A stretch of 45,283 nucleotides of DNA from an uncultured Holdemanella sp. (GTDB taxonomy: Bacteria; Bacillota_I; Bacilli_A; Erysipelotrichales; Erysipelotrichaceae), in the NCBI GenBank assembly GCA_900754615.1, contig CAAEDN010000044.1, forward strand, positions 1-45,283. The letters are read 5' to 3'. Shown piece by piece: positions 24,044-32,206 of the stretch (its first letter is position 1; every line of letters begins with the position of its first letter). Under the pieces are notes generated by a model, which saw nothing but the letters and a program-made list of their open reading frames with translations, was not told the DNA's origin and did not search any database. Position numbers and translations under genes: made by a program.

Positions 24044-25222
24044 ATGTTCGGAAAAGAAAAATCAACTTGGGAAGAATTAAACGGTATTTTTACCGCACAG
24101 GAAATTTATCAACAACCTGCAACTTGGGCTAAAACAATTGCTCAAATCAAAAATGAAAAAGAGGCTCTTAAAAAATTCTTAGAACCTGTATTAAGTGATC
24201 CAGATTGTGACATTGTATTTACAGGTGCTGGAACAAGTGAATATGTTGGAAATGCTCTATATTCATATGTTAATCGTTATACTGGTTACCATGCAAAATC
24301 ATATGCCTCTACAGACTTGGTAGAAACTCCAGAAAACTATTTATCAAGAAACAAAAAAACTTTATTAGTAAACTTTGGTCGTTCAGGAAACTCTCCTGAA
24401 AGTGTTGGTTCAGTACAAGTTGCTGATGAAGTATGTAAGGAAAATGTTTATCACTTATTCATTACATGTAACAAGGATGGAGCTTTAGCAAAAGCTGCTG
24501 CTACTCGTGACAATGCTTACGATATTAACTTAACTCCAGAAACTCATGATCAGTCATTCGCTATGACTTCAAGCTTCACTAACATGATGTTAGCTGCTTT
24601 ATTATGCTTCCGTTTAGATGATATTGATGAAACTGCAAAAGAAATGGAAAGTGTAATTGCTCAAGGTCAAAAATTTGTTGATGAAGGATACAAAGTATGT
24701 GAAGATTTAGTTGCTGACTTTGCTGAATTCAACCGTATTGTGTATTTAGGAGCAAATACATTGAAGGGTATTGCACAAGAAAGTCAATTAAAGATTTGTG
24801 AATTAACAGCTGGTACAGTTACAACAACTTTCGATAGTCCAATGGGATTCCGTCATGGACCTAAATCAGTTATTAATGATGAATGTTTAACAGTTGTTTA
24901 TTTATCAGATGATGAATATCAAAGACAATATGAATATGACATTATTAAGGAAATGAGTGGACAACGTAAAAAGAACCGTTTAGTTGCTGTTTCTAGTCAT
25001 GCAGATGCTGAAATCGAAGGATTAGTAGATACATTCATTAACTTTGATTTAGATGCGCCTAAAGATAATATTTTCTTAGGATTTGACTATATTTTAGTTG
25101 CTCAGGTTATCGCATTATTTAAATCATTGAGCTACAAAATTACACCAGACAATCCATGTCCAACAGGAGAAGTAAACCGTGTTGTTAAGGGTGTAACTAT
25201 TTATCCATACACTGCAAAATAA
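24044..25222 (+). CDS. agaS: SIS-domain sugar isomerase/deaminase, AgaS type
   Basis: 392 residues from ATG 24044 (AAAGGAGAAAG upstream); the longer frame back to 23957 crosses the promoter. Two SIS domains: DCDIVFTGAGTSEYVGNAL with LVNFGRSGNSPESVGSVQVAD in the first, and IVYLGANTLKGIAQESQLKICELTAG with DSPMGFRHGPKSVI in the second. This layout fits AgaS, the galactosamine-6-phosphate deaminase/isomerase of N-acetylgalactosamine pathways, and related GlmS-like isomerases. The following gene is the IIA unit of a mannose-family PTS. Codon use is strong (many ACT/GCT/TTA) as in highly expressed genes. Exact substrate inferred from context. Confidence 0.85.
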   Translation: MFGKEKSTWEELNGIFTAQEIYQQPATWAKTIAQIKNEKEALKKFLEPVLSDPDCDIVFTGAGTSEYVGNALYSYVNRYTGYHAKSYASTDLVETPENYLSRNKKTLLVNFGRSGNSPESVGSVQVADEVCKENVYHLFITCNKDGALAKAAATRDNAYDINLTPETHDQSFAMTSSFTNMMLAALLCFRLDDIDETAKEMESVIAQGQKFVDEGYKVCEDLVADFAEFNRIVYLGANTLKGIAQESQLKICELTAGTVTTTFDSPMGFRHGPKSVINDECLTVVYLSDDEYQRQYEYDIIKEMSGQRKKNRLVAVSSHADAEIEGLVDTFINFDLDAPKDNIFLGFDYILVAQVIALFKSLSYKITPDNPCPTGEVNRVVKGVTIYPYTAK

Positions 25223-25247
25223 ATAATTGAAGGAGATAAATAAGAAG

Positions 25248-25679
25248 ATGATAGGATTAATCGTGACTGGCCATGGCCACTTTGCTTCAGGTCTAACTAC
25301 AAGTTTAAACTTGATTGCCGGAGATGCTAAAGATTATGCTGCTGTAGATTTTGAAGCTACTGATTCAACGGATGATTTAGCTAAAAAATTAACAGAAGCT
25401 ATGGATTCGTTAAAAGATTGCGAAGGAATCATTGTATTGAGTGATTTAGCTGGTGGTTCTCCATTTAAGACGGCTGTTGAAATTGGATTTCCAAGAGGAA
25501 ATGTAGAAGTTGTAGCAGGCACAAACTTAGGTATGTTAGTTGAAATCAACTTAACGCGTACTTTCTCTGAGGATGTTCATGCTTTAGCTGAATCTGCTTG
25601 TAATGTTGGGAAAGATCAAGTTATGCGCTATGTATTCCAACACATTGAACAAAACGACGATTTTTCAGATGGTATTTAA
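25248..25679 (+). CDS. PTS system IIA component, mannose/hexosamine family
   Basis: 143 residues from ATG 25248 (GAAGGAGA 11 bases upstream); an in-frame TTG at 25227 would overlap the ribosome binding site. N-terminus MIGLIVTGHGHFASGL places the phosphorylated histidine at H9. The following EGIIVLSDLAGGSPFKTA is the conserved block of EIIA-Man. It takes phosphate from HPr and passes it to IIB. Its IIB, IIC and IID partners are 1.5 kb downstream behind a separate promoter with the same operator. Co-transcribed with the AgaS-type gene. Confidence 0.9.
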   Translation: MIGLIVTGHGHFASGLTTSLNLIAGDAKDYAAVDFEATDSTDDLAKKLTEAMDSLKDCEGIIVLSDLAGGSPFKTAVEIGFPRGNVEVVAGTNLGMLVEINLTRTFSEDVHALAESACNVGKDQVMRYVFQHIEQNDDFSDGI

Positions 25680-25684
25680 TAATT

Positions 25685-25712
25685 AAGCTGGTTGATTCCA
25701 GCTTTTTTCTTT
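25685..25712 (+). terminator. Terminator after PTS IIA
   Basis: 7-bp stem AAGCTGG/CCAGCTT (25685-25691 with 25698-25704), 6-base loop, then TTTTCTTTT. Confidence 0.9.
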
Positions 25713-25774
25713 TGTAAAAACTTTTCAAAAATGTGTAAATGAGGTATGATTATTTACATATGGAGGTATCTTAT

Positions 25775-26941
25775 ATGGATTATAAAGAAAGAATTGAGGC
25801 ATCTATTCAAGAACATTTAGATGCATATATGGATATTGTAAAAACACTTTATGATAATCCGGAAACAGGGTTTAAGGAATATGAAACACAAAAGGTTTTA
25901 GTAAAATATTTAAAGAATGCAGGCTTTGATGTAAAGGCTGGAGTTGTAATTGATACGGATTTTGTGGCTGAATACAAATCAGGCAAAGAAGGTCCAACAA
26001 TCGCGTTTATGTGTGAATATGATGCATTACCAGAAGTTGGACATGGTTGTGGACATAATTTAATTGCAGGAATTGGAATTGCGGCAGGAGAGGCGTTAAA
26101 GAGTGTTATTGATGAAGTAGGTGGAACGGTTCGTGTTGTTGGTACACCTGGTGAAGAAAACTTTGGTGGTAAAGTTAAAATGAGTGAAGCTGGGATTTTT
26201 GATGATGTGGATGCTGCATTAATGGTTCATCCAAGTACGGAAAATGGTGTGGGTTCGAGATCATTGGCTATTTTACCAATTAAATATGAATTTTTTGGTA
26301 AGAATGCACATGGATGTCGTCCTCAAGAGGGACACAGTGCATTGGATGCTGCCATTAGTACATATACACAGATTTCAATGTTACGTCAATTTGTGACTCC
26401 AGGATCATACATTCATGGAATCATTCGTGATGGAGGTCTTGCAGCGAATGTAATCCCCGCTTATGCAAGTATGGAATATTATTTTAGAGCTACTACAATG
26501 GCATATTGTAAAGAGATTGCCGCTCGTGCAGAAGATTGTGTAAAGGGTAGTTGTATGGCAAGTCAAACGACTTATAAAACAAGTATGTACGAATGTCCTT
26601 ATGAAGATACAAAAATTAACTATACATTAGCCGATATGTTGACAGAAAAATATAAAGAACTTGGTGTAGAGGAAGTGAATCCAGTTGATGAAGTACCATG
26701 TGGATCTACGGATGTAGGTAGTGTAAGCTATGTTTGTCCAACAATTCAGGGAACTATCAAGATTGCAGGTTGTGAAGTTGCAGGACATTCTAAAGAAATG
26801 GCGGCAGCTACAATAAGTGAAGATGGTAAAGTTGGATTAGTGAAAGCTGCTTCAGCAATTGCTTTGATTGCATTGGATTTGATTGTTAAACCCGAAATGT
26901 TAGAAAAAGCAAAACAAGAGTTTAAAGAAAGAACATGTTAA
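25775..26941 (+). CDS. M20 metallopeptidase/amidohydrolase, PM20D2-like
   Basis: 388 residues from ATG 25775 (TGGAGGTA 7-14 bases upstream); the frame back to 25739 covers the promoter. The metal-site block CEYDALPEVGHGCGHNLIAG near residue 86, GTPGEENFGGK near 128 and MVHPS near 152 mark the M20D group, close to PM20D2 and AbgB-type enzymes that cut the amide of dipeptides or acylated amino acids. It lies between two amino-sugar PTS transcription units but lacks their operator, so it may be unrelated to them, or act on an N-acyl substrate. Own promoter (a TATGAT at 25745-25750) and terminator. Confidence 0.87.
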   Translation: MDYKERIEASIQEHLDAYMDIVKTLYDNPETGFKEYETQKVLVKYLKNAGFDVKAGVVIDTDFVAEYKSGKEGPTIAFMCEYDALPEVGHGCGHNLIAGIGIAAGEALKSVIDEVGGTVRVVGTPGEENFGGKVKMSEAGIFDDVDAALMVHPSTENGVGSRSLAILPIKYEFFGKNAHGCRPQEGHSALDAAISTYTQISMLRQFVTPGSYIHGIIRDGGLAANVIPAYASMEYYFRATTMAYCKEIAARAEDCVKGSCMASQTTYKTSMYECPYEDTKINYTLADMLTEKYKELGVEEVNPVDEVPCGSTDVGSVSYVCPTIQGTIKIAGCEVAGHSKEMAAATISEDGKVGLVKAASAIALIALDLIVKPEMLEKAKQEFKERTC

Positions 26942-26960
26942 GCACATGTTCTTTTTGTTT
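26929..26960 (+). terminator. Terminator of the M20 peptidase gene
   Basis: 10-bp perfect stem (26929-26938 with 26944-26953) with a 5-base loop, overlapping the stop codon, then TTTGTTT. Confidence 0.9.
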
Positions 26961-27061
26961 GTTGAAAAGGGTTTCATACCAAGGTTTTAAGCTAATTTTG
27001 TGATAAAAATGTGTTTTTTTTGCCAATTTTTATAATTGTTAGTGATAAAAAATAAAAAAAT

Positions 27062-27078
27062 ACTAAAAAGTGCAAACA
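27062..27078 (+). promoter_or_regulatory. Shared 17-bp operator-like element, copy 2 (PTS IIB-IIC-IID)
   Basis: ACTAAAAAGTGCAAACA, 39 bases upstream of the TATAAT at 27118-27123. The distance to the -10 box is nearly the same as for copy 1 (40 bases), although the orientation is opposite. Confidence 0.7.
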
Positions 27079-27150
27079 CATTCTTAAAATGTGTAAAGAA
27101 ATTGTGTATAGAAAATGTATAATATAGTCAAGATAGTTATTCTTTAAAGA

Positions 27151-27164
27151 AGAAAGCGCTATCA
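27151..27164 (+). promoter_or_regulatory. CcpA catabolite-response element (cre)
   Basis: AGAAAGCGCTATCA, one mismatch from the idealised TGAAAGCGCTWWCA palindrome. It lies about 20 bases downstream of the likely start of the PTS transcript, the position at which CcpA blocks elongation. Confidence 0.7.
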
Positions 27165-27179
27165 GGAAGGAGAGAGAAT

Positions 27180-27656
27180 ATGCCAAATATCTTATTAACA
27201 AGAATCGACAATCGTTTGATTCACGGTCAAGTTGCAACTCAATGGAGTGGAGTTCTAGGAGCTAACTTATTATTAGTTGCAAATGACGCTGTCGCAAAAG
27301 ATGAATTCCGTCAAGGTTTGATGAACATGGCTGCTCCAGCTTATGCTCAGACTCGTTACTTCTCAATTCAGAAGACAATCGACATTATTGGAAAAGCAAG
27401 TCCTGCTCAAAAAATCTTCATCATTTGTGAAACACCTCAAGATGTATTACGTCTAGTTGAGGGTGGTGTTCCAATTAAAAAATGTAATATTGGAAACATG
27501 CACATGTCTGAAGGTAAACGTCAAGTTGCTACTACAGTAGCTGTAAACGACGACGATGTTGCTGCATTTAAAAAATTGCAAGAATTAGGTGTTGAATTAG
27601 AAATTCAACGTGTACCAGACATCGCACCTGAAGATATTAATAAACTTTGGAGCTAA
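27180..27656 (+). CDS. PTS system IIB component, mannose/hexosamine family
   Basis: 158 residues. The N-terminus LLTRIDNRLIHGQVATQWSG puts the phosphohistidine at H15, exactly as in EIIB of the mannose, sorbose and N-acetylgalactosamine group. Later blocks KIFIICETPQDVLRLVEGGV and KKCNIGNMHMSEGKRQV are also typical. Takes phosphate from IIA and gives it to the incoming sugar. Strong RBS GGAAGGAGAGAG. First gene of IIB-IIC-IID, with the shared operator and a cre box upstream, implying induction by an amino sugar and repression by glucose. Confidence 0.92.
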   Translation: MPNILLTRIDNRLIHGQVATQWSGVLGANLLLVANDAVAKDEFRQGLMNMAAPAYAQTRYFSIQKTIDIIGKASPAQKIFIICETPQDVLRLVEGGVPIKKCNIGNMHMSEGKRQVATTVAVNDDDVAAFKKLQELGVELEIQRVPDIAPEDINKLWS

Positions 27657-27679
27657 TCCAAAAAAGGAGAAAATGAAAA

Positions 27680-28471
27680 ATGAATATTGTAGAAATTGTG
27701 TTATTGGCAATTGTAACATTCTTCTTTGCCATCGACCAATTCTCATTAACTGAAATCGTTTATCGTCCTATCATTGCTTGTCCAATTATTGGTGCAATCT
27801 TAGGTGATGTAAACACTGGCTTAGTTGTTGGTGGTACATATGAGTTAATGATGGTTGGTAACATGCCAGTTGGTGGAGCACAGCCTCCTAACGCTGTATT
27901 AGGATCAGTTGTTGCTATGATTTTCGCTGTTAAAGCAAAAATGGATATTAATGCTGCTTTAGGAGCTTGTATGATTTTCGCTACATTCGGACAATACGTT
28001 GTAACATTAACATTTACAATTATGTCTGGTTTAATGGCTAAAGCTGATAAAGCTGCTAATGAAGCTAATCCTAAAGGAATTACAGCTGTATGTAATACTT
28101 CTATGGCTATCTTAGGTACTTTATTTGCTGTAATCGCTATTTTAGCATATGTTGGTGGAACTGCTGCATCTGGTGCTTTACAAAGCTTAAGTGAAAATGC
28201 AAGTTGGTTCATGGGTGGTTTAAGTGCTGCCGGTGGAATGATGCGTTTCGTAGGTTTCGCTGTATTGTTAAAGATTATGCTTTCTAACGACTTGTGGGGA
28301 TGGTTACTAGGTGGTTTTGCAACTGCATTGCTATTTGGTAACGTTGAAGCTACAGCTTCTGCTTGCTTGATCTTAGTTGCATTCATCGGTGTTGCAATCG
28401 CATTATTAGACTTCAAGATTACTTCTATTGAAACAAAAGCTGCGCAGGGAGGTGTAAGTGATGGAATCTAA
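27680..28471 (+). CDS. PTS system IIC component, mannose/hexosamine family
   Basis: 263 residues, almost entirely hydrophobic, with about eight membrane segments. N-terminal block FFFAIDQFSLTEIVYRPIIACPIIGAILGDVNTGLVVGGTYELMMVGNMPVGGAQPPNAVLG is typical of EIIC-Man/AgaC (pfam EII-Sor). Together with IID it forms the sugar channel. Marked codon bias (GCT, TTA, GTT) like the neighbouring PTS genes, suggesting high expression. RBS AAAAGGAGAAA. The last codons contain the GGGAGGTG ribosome binding site of IID. Confidence 0.93.
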   Translation: MNIVEIVLLAIVTFFFAIDQFSLTEIVYRPIIACPIIGAILGDVNTGLVVGGTYELMMVGNMPVGGAQPPNAVLGSVVAMIFAVKAKMDINAALGACMIFATFGQYVVTLTFTIMSGLMAKADKAANEANPKGITAVCNTSMAILGTLFAVIAILAYVGGTAASGALQSLSENASWFMGGLSAAGGMMRFVGFAVLLKIMLSNDLWGWLLGGFATALLFGNVEATASACLILVAFIGVAIALLDFKITSIETKAAQGGVSDGI

Positions 28472-29339
28472 TGCAATGACTTCTTACAAGGATACTACTC
28501 CTGCTGCAAGATTAGATAAACAGACTTTAAATAAAATGGTATGGCGTTCTTGCCAATTACAGGCTGCATTCAACTATGAACGTATGCAATCTGCTGGTTG
28601 GTTATGGGCTATTTTACCAGGTTTGGAAAAAATCCACACAAATAAAGATGACTTAGCTGCATCTATGACTCACAACATGGATTTCCTTAATACTCACCCA
28701 TTCTTCGTAACATTTGTTATGGGTATCGTATTATCAATGGAACAACAAAAAACTGATATTCAGACAATTCGTTCTGTACGTATCTCAACTGCTGCTCCAT
28801 TAGGTGGTATTGGTGATGCATTGTTCTGGTATACATTAATTCCTATCACTGCTGGTTTAACTGCAAACATGGCTATTGATGGAAGTATCATGGGACCAAT
28901 CTTATACTTCGTTATTGCATTCGGTGTTGAAATGGTATTACGTTATGCTTTAATGTACTGGTCATACAACTTAGGTTTAACTGCTGTTAAGATGATGACT
29001 GCTAATGCTAAAGCATTCACTCACGCTGCTAGTGTATTAGGTGTATTCGTTGTTGGTGCTTTAATTTCTAACTATGGTGGAGGAACTAAATTAGGTATCT
29101 CAATCGCCAATGGTGAAGGTGATCCAATTGTAATCCAAAACTACTTAAATATGATTTTACCTTGCTTAATCGCATTTGCATTCACTATGATGTGCTATGT
29201 ATTGATTAAGAAGAAAAACTGGACTCCAGTAAAATGTATCGCATTATTCTTAGTAATCGGTATTGTTGGAGCTGCATTCGGTATCTGGGCTGGTTCATAT
29301 ACACCTCTAGTACCAGTTCCATGGTCAGTAGTTGCGTAG
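28461..29339 (+). CDS. PTS system IID component, mannose/hexosamine family
   Basis: 292 residues from ATG 28461; a GTG at 28458 is an alternative three bases earlier. Characteristic EIID blocks: MVWRSCQLQAAFNYERMQSAGWLWAILPGLEKI, MDFLNTHPFFVTFVMGIVLSMEQQK, SVRISTAAPLGGIGDALFWYTLIPI, and a C-terminal hydrophobic tail. IID pairs with IIC in the membrane. It overlaps the IIC gene by 11 bases. A transcription terminator at 29378 ends the operon. The substrate (galactosamine, N-acetylgalactosamine or glucosamine) is inferred from AgaS, NagB and KbaZ in the same regulon. Confidence 0.93.
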   Translation: MESNAMTSYKDTTPAARLDKQTLNKMVWRSCQLQAAFNYERMQSAGWLWAILPGLEKIHTNKDDLAASMTHNMDFLNTHPFFVTFVMGIVLSMEQQKTDIQTIRSVRISTAAPLGGIGDALFWYTLIPITAGLTANMAIDGSIMGPILYFVIAFGVEMVLRYALMYWSYNLGLTAVKMMTANAKAFTHAASVLGVFVVGALISNYGGGTKLGISIANGEGDPIVIQNYLNMILPCLIAFAFTMMCYVLIKKKNWTPVKCIALFLVIGIVGAAFGIWAGSYTPLVPVPWSVVA

Positions 29340-29377
29340 GCTAATCTAACGAAGTTAGAATATTTTCTCTCAAATAT

Positions 29378-29421
29378 AAGGTTGTAACGGATTATATCCT
29401 TACAACCTTTAATTTTATTTT
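29378..29421 (+). terminator. Terminator of the PTS operon
   Basis: 10-bp perfect outer stem (29378-29387 with 29400-29409) with an inner GGAT/ATCC helix, followed by TAATTTTATTTTT. A smaller TCTAAC/GTTAGA hairpin (29345-29359) sits right after the stop codon. Confidence 0.85.
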
Positions 29422-29479
29422 TAGGTCATTAAATACTATAATTTAATGAGTTAAAAATGAAATTAAGGAGGCACAAATT

Positions 29480-30061
29480 ATGGCTGATAAAAAATATCCA
29501 GTTCTTTATGCAACAAGTGTTAAAGGAACGATTTTTAGACATTGTGGAGTATACAATACAATTTATTTCAATATATATAATAATAAGGAATTAGAGGATA
29601 AACCTTATTATTTAGAATATATGGATGAGACAAGAGAAGAGGTTTATAAAGCAATCCAGAATAAGTTTACTATGTCTCAACCTTTAAAAGTAACGAATGA
29701 TCATAAAGTGTTTATTATTTTTAGAGGAAATATTGATATGCGTGATGTAAAGACTTTCTGCAAAATGATGCTACAGGAATTAGAATATTTTACAGAAGGT
29801 ATTCATGCAGCAGATTATGCTGAATTAGAAACGATGTTTATGGAGATTGGTCGTGCTCCTAGTTTTATGAAAGCATCAAAAGTTGGAGAAAAGTTGACAC
29901 AAACGGATATTCTTGACAAAATAATGGTGCACATGGATGGTCATGATCAACCTCAGGATAATGGTTGCTTGACACCGTATACGGATTATGTTGAATTTAA
30001 AGAGGAAGAAAAACGGAAAAGTCTAGAAAAAGAAGAACTAGAAGAAGTAGTTGAGTGGTAA
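29480..30061 (+). CDS. Uncharacterised protein, 193 residues
   Basis: No family recognised. A soluble protein with a mixed alpha/beta N-terminal part (VLYATSVKGTIFRHCGVYNTIYFNIYNN...) and a region DHKVFIIFRGNIDMRDVKTFCKMMLQELEYFTEGIH. The last 30 residues are very rich in Glu and Lys (EFKEEEKRKSLEKEELEEVVEW), probably a helical tail. No signal peptide or membrane helix. RBS TTAAGGAGG; a TATAAT at 29435-29440 is a possible -10 box. The next gene begins 10 bases later and is presumably co-transcribed. Not obviously linked to the PTS genes, because a terminator separates them. Confidence 0.75.
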   Translation: MADKKYPVLYATSVKGTIFRHCGVYNTIYFNIYNNKELEDKPYYLEYMDETREEVYKAIQNKFTMSQPLKVTNDHKVFIIFRGNIDMRDVKTFCKMMLQELEYFTEGIHAADYAELETMFMEIGRAPSFMKASKVGEKLTQTDILDKIMVHMDGHDQPQDNGCLTPYTDYVEFKEEEKRKSLEKEELEEVVEW

Positions 30062-30071
30062 GGAGATAGTT

Positions 30072-30623
30072 ATGGCAGAAGGAAGAAAGACAAGACAGAA
30101 ACAACAAGCAGATTTAAAAGGGAGTGTATCTGGTTGGCATGTTTATATGGATGAAAGAGGAAGAGCCGTATATTATGATGTGTTCTCTAAAACAGGATAT
30201 ATTTTAGCAAACAATGAACAAAGATATAAACAATTTAGCATGCGCTTTGTGATGGGGTTAATTGGTTTTATATTGATGTTAATGTTTGATATGCCTATCT
30301 GGTTATGTGTTTTAGTTGGAGTAGCTGTTTATGGGTTTATGGAATTTAAATTTAGACAATTTTTAAAATCGTTAGTCCGTATTGAAAATTTTAAATGTGA
30401 TGAAAAAATGAAGAGTGAAGCTTCCATAAAAACATTAGATACAAATAAAGTTTTATTGAAAACAGTTTTATTATTAGCTTTATCAATTTTAATTATCATT
30501 AATGCGAAAAATGAAAATTATCAAGGATGGATGTTATATCTAAACTATGTGATTAGTGTATTAACATTAATCTTTGCTTTATATCATGTTAAAGAATTAA
30601 TTTCTAGAAAGAACAACAAATAA
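30072..30623 (+). CDS. Uncharacterised membrane protein, 183 residues
   Basis: From ATG 30072 (AAGGAGATAG upstream); an in-frame start at 30051 would overlap the previous gene. A basic N-terminus (MAEGRKTRQKQQ), then a soluble stretch GWHVYMDERGRAVYYDVFSKTGYILANNE, two membrane helices (about 63-82 and 84-103), a basic loop, and two more (about 129-147 and 154-175). The aromatic YYDVFSKTGYIL part is reminiscent of a small beta-sheet domain. No family recognised. Probably acts with the upstream gene. Ends in a terminator. Confidence 0.75.
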   Translation: MAEGRKTRQKQQADLKGSVSGWHVYMDERGRAVYYDVFSKTGYILANNEQRYKQFSMRFVMGLIGFILMLMFDMPIWLCVLVGVAVYGFMEFKFRQFLKSLVRIENFKCDEKMKSEASIKTLDTNKVLLKTVLLLALSILIIINAKNENYQGWMLYLNYVISVLTLIFALYHVKELISRKNNK

Positions 30624-30650
30624 AAGGTCTAAGGACCTTTTTTCTTTTTT
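30622..30650 (+). terminator. Terminator of the two-gene unknown operon
   Basis: 8-bp stem AAAAGGTC/GACCTTTT (30622-30629 with 30634-30641), 4-base loop, then TTCTTTTTT. Confidence 0.88.
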
Positions 30651-30654
30651 TGAT

Positions 30655-30682
30655 AAATAAAAAACGCATCATTTGAGATGCG
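30655..30682 (-). terminator. Terminator of the KbaZ/GatZ-like gene
   Basis: Minus-strand stem CGCATC/GATGCG (30682-30677 with 30670-30665), 6-base loop, then TTTTTTATTT. Convergent with the terminator at 30622. Confidence 0.85.
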
Positions 30683-30694
30683 CTATTTCTTTAA

Positions 30695-32020
30695 TTAACG
30701 TACTAATTCTTCCTGGTGACTAGCGTAAGTGTACTCTTCAATTGTATACATAATGCGAGCTTTGATTAATTCTTCAGGAGTATTGTTTAATTTACCTTCA
30801 CGTACCAAAGTATATTGGAAAGGCATATATTGACTTAATAAAGGTAATGGTACTGGGTGTTCCTTTAAATTAGATAATAATTTAGCTAACGCATTTTGAA
30901 CATTTTCCTGAGGTAAATAATAACGGCAGCGATCAGAGAAAGAATATTTACGTTTAAATGCGATTTCTTTTTCTGTTCCATGATAATATGGAGCCCATTT
31001 TACTGGATTAGCTAACATAGCTTTGTCTAGCTCTTCACGGAAGTGACTTGTTTCAAATCCATAAACTTCAGATAATTCCTCTTCAATCATGCATAATGCG
31101 AAAATTCCTTCACGTGCTGCATAAGTTAGTCCTGGACCAACTTTTAGGATACCAACACCATCTTCAACAAGTTCACGTAATTTGTATTTAGTTTGATAAT
31201 CTGTAGAGTGGCCTTCAAAAACTAATTGATCAAAATCTTTAATGCTTGCCATTAAATCTTTTGCACGTTCTCTATCATATTCTTCACAGCCAGCATCTTT
31301 TTCTTCAACACCTGGTTGAACAACGGCTGCGATTACATGACTCCATGCATCTTCAATACCAGCTTCTTTAAATGCATTTTCAAAAGTAGCAACAGTATTT
31401 TTGAAATCTTCAGGTTTTGTTACTTGCATACCAGCGTTTTCTTCTTGTGCTCCACCTGGAATTGGAACTTCACTACCAACGATATATACAGGGTGAATGG
31501 CTTCTGGATTTTCTTGAAGTAATTCTTGATATGCTTCTTCACATACCTTAGCCAATGTGGCACCACGACGAGCAATTGTTTCATCGCTTAGACGAGTATT
31601 CGGATCATCATCCGCAACCTTCATACTTGTGTCAATGTGAATTTTTGTGAAACCAGCACGTACATAATCATGTACTAAAGTTTTTGCGTAATCCATAGCT
31701 TCTGCTTCTGGTTTGTTTGCTACTGTTAATGGACCTAAGTGATCTCCACCTAAGAAGATGCGATCGCTTGATAAACCAATTTCTTTTGCTTTTTCATGGC
31801 AAAAATTGAAAAAATCTTGAGGTGTCATTCCAGAATAACCACCATTTTGGTCTACCTGATTTGCAGTGGATTCAATTAAAACACATGAATCTTGTTTTTT
31901 TGCTGCCTCCATTACAGCTTCAACAACGAATCCGTTACTTGAACAGCATGAATAGATAGCTACAGCTTGACCTGCTTTTTGTTTTTTTACAATATTTAAT
32001 AATGGGTTTTGTTTAGGCAT
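30695..32020 (-). CDS. Tagatose-1,6-bisphosphate aldolase accessory subunit, KbaZ/GatZ family
   Basis: 441 residues. Opening block NPLLNIVKKQKAGQAVAIYSCCSSNGFVVEAVMEAA and LIESTANQVDQNGGYSGMTPQDF, then IFLGGDHLGPLTVANKPEAEAM, AGFTKIHIDTSMKVADDD, FEGHSTDYQTKYKLRELVEDGVGILKVGPGLTYAAREGIFAL, all typical of KbaZ/GatZ/AgaZ. In E. coli these stabilise the catalytic KbaY/GatY aldolase in galactitol and N-acetylgalactosamine catabolism. No KbaY-type partner is in the window. RBS TTAAGGAGGA. A TATAAT (minus, 32050-32045) and the shared operator lie in the gap with nagB. Confidence 0.9.
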   Translation of the reverse strand: MPKQNPLLNIVKKQKAGQAVAIYSCCSSNGFVVEAVMEAAKKQDSCVLIESTANQVDQNGGYSGMTPQDFFNFCHEKAKEIGLSSDRIFLGGDHLGPLTVANKPEAEAMDYAKTLVHDYVRAGFTKIHIDTSMKVADDDPNTRLSDETIARRGATLAKVCEEAYQELLQENPEAIHPVYIVGSEVPIPGGAQEENAGMQVTKPEDFKNTVATFENAFKEAGIEDAWSHVIAAVVQPGVEEKDAGCEEYDRERAKDLMASIKDFDQLVFEGHSTDYQTKYKLRELVEDGVGILKVGPGLTYAAREGIFALCMIEEELSEVYGFETSHFREELDKAMLANPVKWAPYYHGTEKEIAFKRKYSFSDRCRYYLPQENVQNALAKLLSNLKEHPVPLPLLSQYMPFQYTLVREGKLNNTPEELIKARIMYTIEEYTYASHQEELVR

Positions 32021-32091
32021 TATATGTCCTCCTTAACTATTTTTATTATACAGTATCTTTAACATTTTTTCTTCTTTTTGAGATAAAGTCA

Positions 32092-32108
32092 ATTAAAAAG
32101 TGCAAATA
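32092..32108 (+). promoter_or_regulatory. Shared 17-bp operator-like element, copy 3 (kbaZ/nagB divergent region)
   Basis: ATTAAAAAGTGCAAATA, in the middle of the 186-base gap between the two divergent genes, 42 bases from the minus-strand -10 box (32045-32050) and 66 bases from the nagB TATAAT at 32175-32180. A second palindrome AATTTGT/ACAAATT (32114-32120 and 32129-32135) follows at once. Confidence 0.7.
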
Positions 32109-32160
32109 TTACTAATTTGTTAAAAATGACAAATTGTTGATTAAAACGTTCATTCCATTT

Positions 32161-32174
32161 TGAAAGCGCTATGT
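32161..32174 (+). promoter_or_regulatory. CcpA cre site overlapping the nagB promoter
   Basis: TGAAAGCGCTATGT, ending right before the -10 box TATAAT (32175-32180). CcpA bound here should block RNA polymerase when glucose is present. Confidence 0.7.
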
Positions 32175-32206
32175 TATAATTAATTAGAGATATGGAGGAG
32201 ATAACG

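Noticed and set aside
27760..28416. Long minus-strand open frame of 218 codons opposite the PTS IIC gene
   Set aside because: It is a shadow of the strongly biased codons of IIC. The translation is low-complexity (Ala/Pro/Lys/Asn) with no recognisable domain, and no ribosome binding site precedes it.
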